A stretch of DNA of 13,735 bases, from contig JADGHY010000031.1 in the NCBI GenBank assembly GCA_019683625.1, forward strand, positions 1-13,735, given 5' to 3'. Below the pieces are notes generated by a model. That model did not search any database, was not told the DNA's origin, and saw only the letters and a program-made list of their open reading frames with translations. Positions 8,016 through 13,735 of the stretch are shown here, one piece after another. Source of the DNA: Thermoflavifilum sp. Its GTDB lineage: Bacteria; Bacteroidota; Bacteroidia; Chitinophagales; Chitinophagaceae. The first letter of the stretch is position 1. The number at the start of each line of letters is the position of its first letter. The translations under genes were made by a program, and so were the position numbers.

Positions 8016-8023
8016 TACCTTTG
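8016..8023 (+). promoter_or_regulatory. -7 promoter element for the EamA transporter gene
   Basis: TACCTTTG is a perfect TAnnTTTG match in the 28-bp space between the AhpD-like gene and the ATG at 8039. A start of transcription near 8029 would give a leader of about 10 bases. No clear -33 TTTG is seen upstream, inside the end of the preceding gene. Confidence 0.45.
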
Positions 8024-8038
8024 CCGAGATCTTCTTCC

Positions 8039-9046
8039 ATGTTTAACCAAACAGTTTTTCGCTACCGGCTGGTTCGCCAAAGCGGCCAGGGTCTTACTGC
8101 ATCGTATGTAGCCGTTGGCTTAGTGAGCTTTTTCTGGGGCACAACTTATCCGGCCATCCGGGTGGCGGTGGCACATATGCCGGGACTAATGCTGGCCTCG
8201 GTACGGCAAACACTTGCGGGAGCTTTGCTGGTGATAGTTTATACCTTAAAACGACAGGCTTTGCCCCGACCCGCCGAATTGGGCAAGCTATGGATTATGG
8301 GCTTTTTGCTAGTGGGGGTGAGCAATGGCCTGCTCAGCTGGGCCGAACAATACCTTTCTAGCGGACTGGCAGCAATCCTGGCCGCCACCTGTCCGCTTGC
8401 CATCGTTGGGTTTAGCATTTGGTTTCTGCCCGGAACAAGCTTCAAGACCGGCTTATATGTGGGCATGATATTAGGCCTTGCCGGCATTGTGGTGATTTTT
8501 TCCCCAGAAATCTTTCTCAGGCCTTCCCGGGGCTTTATGCTCGGGGCATTGCTTATTCTCTGCTCCGTGATGAGCTGGTCTGGCGGCACTATTTATGCAG
8601 CCAAGCATCCAGTTAAACTTCCTTTGCTTTATGCTACAGGCTGGCAGATGCTGCTTGGCGGCATCAGTCTGATGCCGATATGCCTGGTTACACGACAATA
8701 TATCCCCTTGCAACATCTGGCTGCATCGGCCTGGTGGGCCATCGGATATCTTATTGTATTCGGTTCCATGATCGGCTATGTGGCTTATGTATATGCCATC
8801 TCCACGCTGCCACCTGCCCAAGTTTCCATTTACGCCTATATCAACCCGCTCGTGGCATTGGCTATTGGTGCCTGGTGGCTAAAAGAGTCCATCAGCTGGT
8901 TAACCATCACGGGTGCTGGGATTACCCTGTGCGGGGTGTATCTGGTGCAGCGAAATTTCAAACCCGCTTCTCTTGCAAAACCTTTATGCACAGCTACTCA
9001 GGCAGACATCCGGGAAATGCAGCCCATTCAGGAAAATGAAGCCTAA
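8039..9046 (+). CDS. EamA/DMT family drug-metabolite transporter
   Basis: A 335-residue inner-membrane carrier with ten hydrophobic helices arranged as two EamA repeats (about residues 22-157 and 167-304). Family signs are the FFWGTTYPAIRVAV segment at 31-44 in helix 1, the glycine-rich VGVSNGLLSWAEQYLSSGLAAILAATCPL at the end of repeat 1 (about 92-120), and QVSIYAYINPLVALAIGAWWLKESI (261-285) at the corresponding place in repeat 2. Such proteins export amino acids, metabolites or drugs; the substrate cannot be told. The frame stays open upstream into the AhpD-like gene, but the ATG at 8039 lies after that gene's stop and just after a -7 element, so I use it. The C-terminal ~30 residues are hydrophilic. 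Convergent with the aldo/keto reductase, 9 bp apart. Confidence 0.9.
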   Translation: MFNQTVFRYRLVRQSGQGLTASYVAVGLVSFFWGTTYPAIRVAVAHMPGLMLASVRQTLAGALLVIVYTLKRQALPRPAELGKLWIMGFLLVGVSNGLLSWAEQYLSSGLAAILAATCPLAIVGFSIWFLPGTSFKTGLYVGMILGLAGIVVIFSPEIFLRPSRGFMLGALLILCSVMSWSGGTIYAAKHPVKLPLLYATGWQMLLGGISLMPICLVTRQYIPLQHLAASAWWAIGYLIVFGSMIGYVAYVYAISTLPPAQVSIYAYINPLVALAIGAWWLKESISWLTITGAGITLCGVYLVQRNFKPASLAKPLCTATQADIREMQPIQENEA

Positions 9047-9055
9047 ATGATGATC

Positions 9056-10042
9056 TCACTGCGTTTGCACAGGGTTGTTGTGCATGATGGCTTCGATTTG
9101 CTGCAACACTTCCTCATTAAGCCGATGAGAAAATTCAACTGCCTGAATATTTTCCTGTAGCTGGGACAAACGGCTGGCGCCTAATATTACCGTGCTCACG
9201 TGAGGATTGCGGATACACCAGGCTATGGCCAGCACGGCCAGGCTTACCTGACAGGTATCGGCAACCTTTTGCAAGGCCTTTACCTTTTCCAGATTTGAAG
9301 GCGTGAGCAATTTTTCTTTCAGCCATTCATAGCCGGGCAGGGAAAAACGGCTGTCGCGCGGGATACCTGCATTGTATTTTCCGGTGAGCAGGCCCGATGC
9401 CAATGGGCTCCAGGTGGTGAGACCCAACCCCACAGTCTCATAAAGCGGCAAAAATTCTTTTTCCACCTTTTCCCGGTGAAACAGGTTATATTCCGGCTGT
9501 TCCATGGTAGGTCCAACGAGTCCATACCGTTCGGCCACCATGTGGGCCTCCATAATCTGAGCCGCAGTCCATTCAGAGGTGCCCCAATAAAGGATTTTCC
9601 CTTGTTGCAGCAAATGATTCATGGCCCATACCACTTCAGAGACGGGGGTGTTCGGGTCGGGGCGGTGGCAGAAATACAAATCCAGGTAGTCAACCTGCAG
9701 ACGCTGTAACGCTTCATGGCAGGCCTCGACGACGTGCTTGCGGCTAAGCCCGTGTTGATTAGGCTTGTTTTCCTTTCCATGCCAGCCAAAGAAAACCTTA
9801 CTGGACACCACATACGAGGAACGCTCCCATCGTTTTTGGCGAAGCACTTTCCCCATCAGCTTTTCTGACTCGCCACCCGCATAGCTTTCGGCATTGTCAA
9901 AAAAATTAATACCCTGATCGTAGGCATAACCCATCAAGGTGTCGGCCAAATGTTCATCAACCTGATGATGAAAGGTGGTCCAACTGCCATAGGAGACCAC
10001 ACTTAGTTGCAGGCCAGATTTCCCTAATCTTCTGTATTCCAT
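9056..10042 (-). CDS. Aldo/keto reductase, voltage-gated K+ channel beta-subunit-like (AKR6 type)
   Basis: A 328-residue NADPH-dependent TIM-barrel oxidoreductase reducing aldehydes or ketones. The sequence follows the Kv-beta/KCNAB pattern closely: LGKSGLQLSVVSYGSW at the start, FFDNAESYAGGESE (catalytic D49 and Y54), SSKVFFG (K82), YFCHRPDPNTP (H126), WGTSEW, EQPEYNLFHREKVE, TWSPLASGLLTGKYNAGIP, and the cofactor-binding tail VILGASRLSQLQENI. The tetrad D-Y-K-H is complete, so it should be an active enzyme. The physiological substrate is unknown; bacterial relatives act on small aldehydes such as glyceraldehyde phosphate or methylglyoxal. The ATG at 10042 fits the family start exactly. No potassium channel gene is present in the window. 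Confidence 0.92.
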   Translation of the reverse strand: MEYRRLGKSGLQLSVVSYGSWTTFHHQVDEHLADTLMGYAYDQGINFFDNAESYAGGESEKLMGKVLRQKRWERSSYVVSSKVFFGWHGKENKPNQHGLSRKHVVEACHEALQRLQVDYLDLYFCHRPDPNTPVSEVVWAMNHLLQQGKILYWGTSEWTAAQIMEAHMVAERYGLVGPTMEQPEYNLFHREKVEKEFLPLYETVGLGLTTWSPLASGLLTGKYNAGIPRDSRFSLPGYEWLKEKLLTPSNLEKVKALQKVADTCQVSLAVLAIAWCIRNPHVSTVILGASRLSQLQENIQAVEFSHRLNEEVLQQIEAIMHNNPVQTQ

Positions 10043-10066
10043 AGGTTAAGATTTTGGTAAAAAAGG

Positions 10067-10095
10067 AATTTATTGCATTGATCTCTTAATGTCAA
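10067..10095 (-). promoter_or_regulatory. Possible promoter for the aldo/keto reductase gene
   Basis: On the reverse strand TTGACA (complement of 10090-10095) is followed after 17 bases by TAAATT (complement of 10067-10072), about 25 bases before the ATG. This is a classical sigma70-like arrangement and also offers the TTG typical of the Bacteroidota -33 region, but the -7 half (TAAATTCC) matches TAnnTTTG only in part. Confidence 0.3.
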
Positions 10096-10166
10096 GTAAA
10101 TGAATTCACACCCTGTGGACAAATTCTGATAGGTTTTATGGCATGGATGTTGGTACCTTTACGCAA

Positions 10167-10228
10167 AGGATTTTAGGTTAAAATAGGTTAAAGCGTTGAG
10201 GGCTCCGTTTATACGGAGCCTTTGCTTT
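10167..10228 (+). ncRNA. Possible small RNA of about 60 nt
   Basis: A near-consensus -7 element, TACCTTTA (10154-10161), with a T-rich TTTT at 10134-10137 upstream, points into a gene-free stretch that ends in the hairpin 10201-10220 followed by T-rich sequence. A transcript from about 10167 to 10228 would run toward the 3' end of lptC. The region also carries a direct repeat (AGGTTAAA at 10175-10182 and 10185-10192). No known RNA family is recognised. The hairpin may instead belong to the lptC operon. Confidence 0.2.
10201..10220. terminator. Strong hairpin terminator between the AKR and lptC genes
   Basis: GGCTCCG (10201-10207) and CGGAGCC (10214-10220) form a perfect seven-pair GC-rich stem with a six-base loop. 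On the plus strand it is followed by TTTGCTTT, a fair U-tract. On the minus strand it begins six bases after the lptC stop codon, the usual place for an operon terminator, though it lacks a U-tract in that direction. Strand of action is therefore left open; ending the lon-domain/lptC transcript is the simpler reading. Confidence 0.7.
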
Positions 10229-10799
10229 ATGGGCCAGGCAGCTCGGTTTTGGGGATCATGATCTGGCTGTTTTCCACCTGAAGCACTTTGTACGTGGTAA
10301 AATCGGCCGACGCTTCCAATCCCTTTCCATATATCAGCTGGGAGGCAGTAGTGATTTTCACCTGGCCGGGTGCCACAAAGAGTTGCCGTTGCGGATCCCA
10401 GTACAGGCTGTCGCACGCCAATCGTTCTCCTTTTGCATTCACGACTAAAACCTGCTTGTCGACCACAATGCGGTTATTTTGTTCATACAGCACCCCTTCT
10501 CCTGCGGTTAAAGTAGATTGAATTTGCAGGCTGTCGTTGAAAAAATGTGCGACTACGCCTCCATACATGATTACGCGTGGAGTATCGGTTTGATAATGCT
10601 TCAGATAGGGCGCTTGTATTTCAGCCCGGACTTTACCTCCTTGGCTATAGAGGATACGCACGCTGTCGGCCGTTTCCACATTTACAAAAGGAGCATGCAA
10701 AGCATGAATATCTTCGAGTTTATTCACACATCCACTGCATAGCCAAAATATACAGCCAGCAAGCATTATCCCTTTGCACCAAACTTTGTTGCGGGTCAT
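10227..10799 (-). CDS. lptC: LptC-like LPS export protein (OstA-fold lipoprotein)
   Basis: A 190-residue envelope protein of the LptC/OstA fold, which receives lipopolysaccharide from the inner-membrane LptBFG transporter and passes it toward the outer membrane. The N-terminus is a lipoprotein signal (hydrophobic core, then LCSGC, lipidated C24); Bacteroidota LptC proteins are commonly annotated as lipoproteins. The rest is a run of beta-strands typical of the beta-jellyroll: RAEIQAPYLKHYQTD, VIMYGGVVAHFFND, IVVDKQVLVVNAKGERLACDSLYWDPQRQLFVAPG, LIYGKGLEASADFTTYKV. The frame is open to a TTG at 10826 that overlaps the previous stop (TTGA), but the ATG at 10799 gives a compact signal peptide. 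It lies 23 bp behind the LON-domain gene on the same strand, probably in one transcript, and a strong hairpin follows the stop. Confidence 0.82.
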   Translation of the reverse strand: MTRNKVWCKGIMLAGCIFWLCSGCVNKLEDIHALHAPFVNVETADSVRILYSQGGKVRAEIQAPYLKHYQTDTPRVIMYGGVVAHFFNDSLQIQSTLTAGEGVLYEQNNRIVVDKQVLVVNAKGERLACDSLYWDPQRQLFVAPGQVKITTASQLIYGKGLEASADFTTYKVLQVENSQIMIPKTELPGP

Positions 10800-10822
10800 C
10801 TCGTGTATAGATTTGCTGATGG

Positions 10823-11458
10823 TCAAAAGTCGGGAATTTGTACATCCCTGAAATGGCCGTTTAATTTCACCCGTTCTCTTAATTTTTCCATTTCATCAAT
10901 TAATGGCCTGATGTTTTTTAAATGCCTCCGCAAATATTCCTGCCGCTGGCGTTCGTGCAGCAATTCAAGCATCTGATATTCGCCTTCCAACCCCAGGCAG
11001 GCATGATGGGCCAAATCATAAGTAGAAAGATGATCGATAGGCTTATCAAACGATTTTTCAATATGTAATTTTTGATGCAGCCAATGCAGGGCCTGCACTA
11101 GCGATTGCATCAGCCGATGATCACCTTCTGTGTGATTGTCTGGATAATGCACAATAGCGCCTGCATAAGGTTTCTCCGGAATTTCGCGGATCACTTCCAG
11201 GATGCGAAATACCTTTAAACCGCGGGTTCGAATATCTAAGCTGCCATCAGGATAAATTTTTTCAATATGCAAAACCTGCATCAGCGTGCCGTATTCATGC
11301 AATTTGCCCTTGATGACGGGCGGAATGCCAAAATGCTTCCCTTGTTCGGCACATTCCCGAATCATTTGTTGATAGCGCTCTTCACGGATATGCAAGTTAA
11401 GCTGCTCACCAGGATACACCACCAGTTCCAACGGGAAAATAGGAATGAAATTGGTCAT
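10823..11458 (-). CDS. LON peptidase substrate-binding (LON N-terminal) domain protein
   Basis: A 211-residue cytosolic protein made of a stand-alone LON N-terminal/PUA-like domain without the ATPase or protease parts. The start FIPIFPLELVVYPGEQLNLHIREERY is the typical LON-N strand-turn motif (FPL...V.FPG..L.L.IFE.RY), followed by FGIPPV, the GTLMQVLHIEKIYPDGSLDIRTRGLKVFRI strand pair and a helical C-terminal half rich in charged residues (about 165-203). The family size fits. The function of stand-alone LON-N proteins is not settled; substrate recruitment for proteolysis is inferred from the family. ATG at 11458. It precedes lptC by 23 bp and is divergent from the glycosyltransferase with a 63-bp gap. 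Confidence 0.88.
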   Translation of the reverse strand: MTNFIPIFPLELVVYPGEQLNLHIREERYQQMIRECAEQGKHFGIPPVIKGKLHEYGTLMQVLHIEKIYPDGSLDIRTRGLKVFRILEVIREIPEKPYAGAIVHYPDNHTEGDHRLMQSLVQALHWLHQKLHIEKSFDKPIDHLSTYDLAHHACLGLEGEYQMLELLHERQRQEYLRRHLKNIRPLIDEMEKLRERVKLNGHFRDVQIPDF

Positions 11459-11521
11459 ATTTCAATATTAATAAAAAAATCAGAATTTGCTTGCCAGTTC
11501 CAGATTTGACGATATACAGAC

Positions 11522-12280
11522 ATGCAACCGATTTCGGCCATCATCATCACCTACAATGCATCTATGCACATTACCGCATGCCTGGAATCCGTGCTGCCCG
11601 TGGCCTCGGAGGTGCTTGTGGTAGATAGTTTTTCCACCGACCAAACGGCCGAACTCGTACAAAAATTTCCGGTTCAATTTGTCCGGCACGCCTGGGAAGG
11701 CTATGGGCAGCAGAAAAATTGGGCCATGCAACAGGTGCAACACGATTATGTATTGTTTGTCGACGCAGATGAGGTGCTTTCGCCCGATTTGCAACAATCC
11801 ATTCTGCTTGCCCGCCAACAGGGGCTTTCCGGATGTTATGCCGTACAGCGACTGAATCAATACTTTGGCCGCTGGATTCGCCATGGGCTAGAATTTCCCG
11901 ATCATAAAATTCGCCTGTTTCATCGCCGCCAGGCAGCATGGAGCAATGATCCTGTACACGAAACAGTAATTTTCACTGCGGCTGTTGACAAGCAATTATT
12001 GGGCGGATTCTTGCTGCATTATACCTATCGGGACATGCACACGTTGTGGCTAAAAATAGATCACTATGCCCGATTGGGTGCCGAAAAGCTTCACCAGCAA
12101 GGAAAAAAATCCTCAATCCTGCAATGGATCATACATCCTTTCGCTACTTTCTGGAAGGCTTTTCTGCTGAAAGCCGGATGGAAAGAAGGAAGTGCCGGAC
12201 TGCTACTAGCCCTGATTGCTGCGCTGTCGGTTTTTTTGAAATATGTTCGATTGTGGTTAAAACAACATCAGCTCGATTAA
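11522..12280 (+). CDS. Glycosyltransferase family 2, WaaE/KdtX-like (LPS core type)
   Basis: A 252-residue GT-A fold glycosyltransferase working at the cytoplasmic face of the inner membrane. Visible signs are ISAIIITYNAS at the start (nucleotide-sugar strand), VVDSFSTDQT with D35, the KNWAMQ helix (65-70), and the metal-binding LFVDADE (D81, D83). The C-terminal region has HETVI and a hydrophobic segment at about 224-245 that may sit in the membrane. The arrangement resembles the WaaE-type beta-1,4-glucosyltransferases of LPS core synthesis; the actual sugar and acceptor are unknown. ATG at 11522, with a signature matching the family start. Divergent from the LON-domain/lptC pair, which adds to an LPS theme; MsrB and YkuD genes follow on the same strand at 88 and 59 bp, with no clear terminator between. 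Confidence 0.9.
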   Translation: MQPISAIIITYNASMHITACLESVLPVASEVLVVDSFSTDQTAELVQKFPVQFVRHAWEGYGQQKNWAMQQVQHDYVLFVDADEVLSPDLQQSILLARQQGLSGCYAVQRLNQYFGRWIRHGLEFPDHKIRLFHRRQAAWSNDPVHETVIFTAAVDKQLLGGFLLHYTYRDMHTLWLKIDHYARLGAEKLHQQGKKSSILQWIIHPFATFWKAFLLKAGWKEGSAGLLLALIAALSVFLKYVRLWLKQHQLD

Positions 12281-12368
12281 AAATTCTGTTAAAACTGCAG
12301 GCTGCTTCAACCAGGATTCATCAGGATGCGTAATTTAATTCATGTTTTTGCCGAGGACTTAGCCAATT

Positions 12369-12941
12369 ATGCATGCATCTGCTTCAATTGCCGCCTGGAA
12401 TAAATGGACAGGATTCACTGCCATGATGCTGATGTTATGTTCCTGCAGTTTTTCTCAATCCCGCCAGGCAAATGTATCATCCACCATTCAATCATTTACC
12501 ATGGATCATAGCCATAATCCTTATTATTCCCGGACAGATACCACCACTTTACATGTGCCGGATGCGGAATGGAAAAAAATTTTACCCCCGGAAGTATATC
12601 GGGTAGCACGGGAAAAAGGCACAGAACCTCCGTTTCATAATCGTTTCTGGAATTTTAATGGCAAAGGCACCTATTATTGTGCCGTATGTGGAAATGCTTT
12701 GTTTCGTTCGGATGCTAAGTTTGCCAGCAGTTGCGGGTGGCCGAGTTTTTTCGAACCTATCCGTAAAAACAGTGTGATCTATCGCCCCGATCATTCCTTT
12801 GGCATGGAACGCACGGAGGTCATCTGTGCCAGATGTGGTTCGCATCTGGGACATGTGTTTGAAGACGGCCCCCCTCCAACCGGTTTGCGGTATTGCATGA
12901 ATTCCATCGTCTTAGAATTTGTACCCGACAGTGCACCGTAA
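12369..12941 (+). CDS. msrB: Peptide-methionine (R)-S-oxide reductase, lipoprotein form
   Basis: A 190-residue enzyme that reduces methionine-R-sulfoxide in damaged proteins. The MsrB domain spans about residues 65-186: the zinc site is CAVC (C104, C107) with CARC (C153, C156); the possible resolving cysteine is C122 in SSCGWPSF; GSHLGHVFEDGPPPTGLRYC leads to the catalytic C176 in RYCMNS. Unlike the typical cytosolic enzyme there is an N-terminal extension of about 60 residues with a hydrophobic stretch and the lipobox LCSC, predicting lipidation at C26 and an envelope location. The ATG at 12369 is used; a later ATG (residue 19) would leave almost no signal n-region. It sits between the glycosyltransferase and YkuD genes. 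Confidence 0.93.
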   Translation: MHASASIAAWNKWTGFTAMMLMLCSCSFSQSRQANVSSTIQSFTMDHSHNPYYSRTDTTTLHVPDAEWKKILPPEVYRVAREKGTEPPFHNRFWNFNGKGTYYCAVCGNALFRSDAKFASSCGWPSFFEPIRKNSVIYRPDHSFGMERTEVICARCGSHLGHVFEDGPPPTGLRYCMNSIVLEFVPDSAP

Positions 12942-13000
12942 ACACCTGTGCCCATAAAATAAAATCATTTTGATTTCGTTATCTCCGAAAACCCTTTGGT

Positions 13001-13543
13001 ATGCTTTCCCTGATAGGCCTATGCTTATCCTGTCTGTGGATAGCCCATGTATGCGATCCCGGGGACCGGATTGATGTGAAACATGTTGATGTAAACAAAG
13101 TTTTTTTGCTCATTGATAAATCACATCACCGATTGTATGTATATGAAGATACCCGATTGCTTGCCTCCTTCCCTGCAGTATTCGGCAACAATGATTTGTC
13201 AGATAAAATGATGGCTGGTGATCGTAAAACTCCCGAAGGTTTATTTCATATCATTGCCAAACGATACGATAGCCGCTGGAGTCGATTTCTGCTGTTGGAT
13301 TATCCCACTCCTGAAGATTATCAAAAATTCAATGCCCGCAAAGCTGCACATCTTATTCCTCAAGATGCACAAATTGGCGGAGGCATTGGCATTCATGGCA
13401 CCTGGCCTAAAGATGATTTTGTATTTACCTATATGCAAAATTGGACTAACGGATGCATCAGCATACCCAATGAAGCGATACGCCAGATTTATGAAATCGT
13501 AAAAATAGGCACACCGGTATTAATCAAGAGAAGCCTTCGTTAA
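13001..13543 (+). CDS. L,D-transpeptidase family protein (YkuD domain)
   Basis: A 180-residue exported enzyme of the YkuD family, which forms 3-3 peptidoglycan crosslinks or attaches proteins to peptidoglycan in the periplasm. Residues about 1-18 are a short hydrophobic signal or anchor with cysteines at 8, 11 and 18. The catalytic domain runs from VFLLIDKSHHRLYVYED (34-50) through GDRKTPEGLFHI (73-84) and the GIGIHGTW motif (H132) to NWTNGCISIP with catalytic C152. The usual SHGC motif reads TNGC here, a variant I recognise from part of the family. ATG at 13001, 59 bp after msrB on the same strand; likely co-transcribed. AT-rich DNA without a clear terminator follows. Confidence 0.9.
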   Translation: MLSLIGLCLSCLWIAHVCDPGDRIDVKHVDVNKVFLLIDKSHHRLYVYEDTRLLASFPAVFGNNDLSDKMMAGDRKTPEGLFHIIAKRYDSRWSRFLLLDYPTPEDYQKFNARKAAHLIPQDAQIGGGIGIHGTWPKDDFVFTYMQNWTNGCISIPNEAIRQIYEIVKIGTPVLIKRSLR

Positions 13544-13735
13544 TTGATTTTATCTGATAGCCTTACTGCATCCTTATTTTTTTACCATTTCTGCAAGCAA
13601 TTTTTTCATACCACAAACAAGGCATTTCTTGCCAAAAAATAAACTATTCGTTTTTTCAAATCCAAACATCCAGATGTTTCGTAATTAAAAACAGATTCGC
13701 CAAACTGATTTTATCACCTTAAAACAATATCACCA
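13544..13735. other. AT-rich intergenic tail with no recognisable gene
   Basis: These 192 bases hold no plausible coding frame on either strand. They are visibly richer in A and T than the rest of the window, with several T and A runs. Two small inverted repeats are present: GGCA/TGCC at 13621-13633, and AAACATC/GATGTTT at 13664-13679 with a two-base centre. Neither is followed by a convincing U-tract, so I do not call a terminator. The stretch may contain the promoter of a gene beyond the window. Confidence 0.5.

Noticed and set aside
10138..10176. Twelve-codon frame starting at ATG 10138 before lptC
   Set aside because: Too short, no ribosome binding site, and it runs through the candidate -7 element; no evidence for translation.
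11480..11939. Reverse-strand frames opposite the glycosyltransferase
   Set aside because: They overlap the whole GT2 N-terminal half, have no signal or domain and are explained as codon-bias shadows.
12962..12976. Hairpin AAATCA/TGATTT between msrB and the YkuD gene as a terminator
   Set aside because: A six-pair AT-only-but-one stem with a three-base loop and no following U-tract is unlikely to stop transcription.
13621..13633. GGCA/TGCC inverted repeat next to an A-run in the terminal AT-rich region
   Set aside because: The stem has only four pairs, and no gene on the strand that would use it is seen.

Overview
The window looks like an ordinary chromosomal stretch from a member of the Bacteroidota, most likely the Chitinophagaceae/Chitinophagales. 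The signs are a type IX secretion (T9SS) C-terminal sorting domain, a DUF4293 membrane protein (a family known from Bacteroidota), perfect matches to the Bacteroidota -7 promoter element TAnnTTTG, few clear Shine-Dalgarno sequences, and moderate G+C. The genus is an inference and cannot be fixed from the sequence alone.

Layout. 95-661: MarC-family membrane protein, followed by a tRNA-Arg(CCG) with its own -7 element (682-768). 921-3197 (-): NADP-type malic enzyme fused to a phosphotransacetylase-like domain. 3288-3716 (+): DUF4293 membrane protein, whose 3' end lies 2 bp from the end of a secreted T9SS-cargo protein (3719-4960, -). 5134-6090 (-): D-2-hydroxyacid dehydrogenase. 6239-7420 (+): secreted GH27 alpha-galactosidase. 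7567-8010 (+): AhpD-like protein. 8039-9046 (+): EamA/DMT transporter, convergent with a Kv-beta-like aldo/keto reductase (9056-10042, -). 10227-11458 (-): a LON-substrate-binding-domain protein followed by an LptC lipoprotein. 11522-13543 (+): a WaaE-like glycosyltransferase, a lipoprotein MsrB and an L,D-transpeptidase. The last 192 bases are AT-rich and contain no recognisable gene.

How the genes relate. Most are single-gene units and strand switches are frequent. The right-hand third (10.2-13.5 kb) has an envelope theme: LPS transport (LptC), a sugar transferase of the LPS-core type, an exported methionine sulfoxide reductase and a peptidoglycan crosslinking enzyme. The left and middle parts are central and carbohydrate metabolism plus small-molecule redox enzymes and exporters.

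For five genes the longest open frame begins at TTG, but a downstream ATG (or, for the transporter, an ATG after the preceding gene) is better supported by signal peptides and family lengths. I corrected those starts. I found no CRISPR array, insertion sequence, phage gene, toxin-antitoxin pair or defence system. I saw no convincing undescribed multi-gene system. The most interesting leads are small: a possible ~60-nt RNA before lptC, the Kv-beta-like reductase with a complete catalytic tetrad, and the exported MsrB next to a YkuD enzyme.
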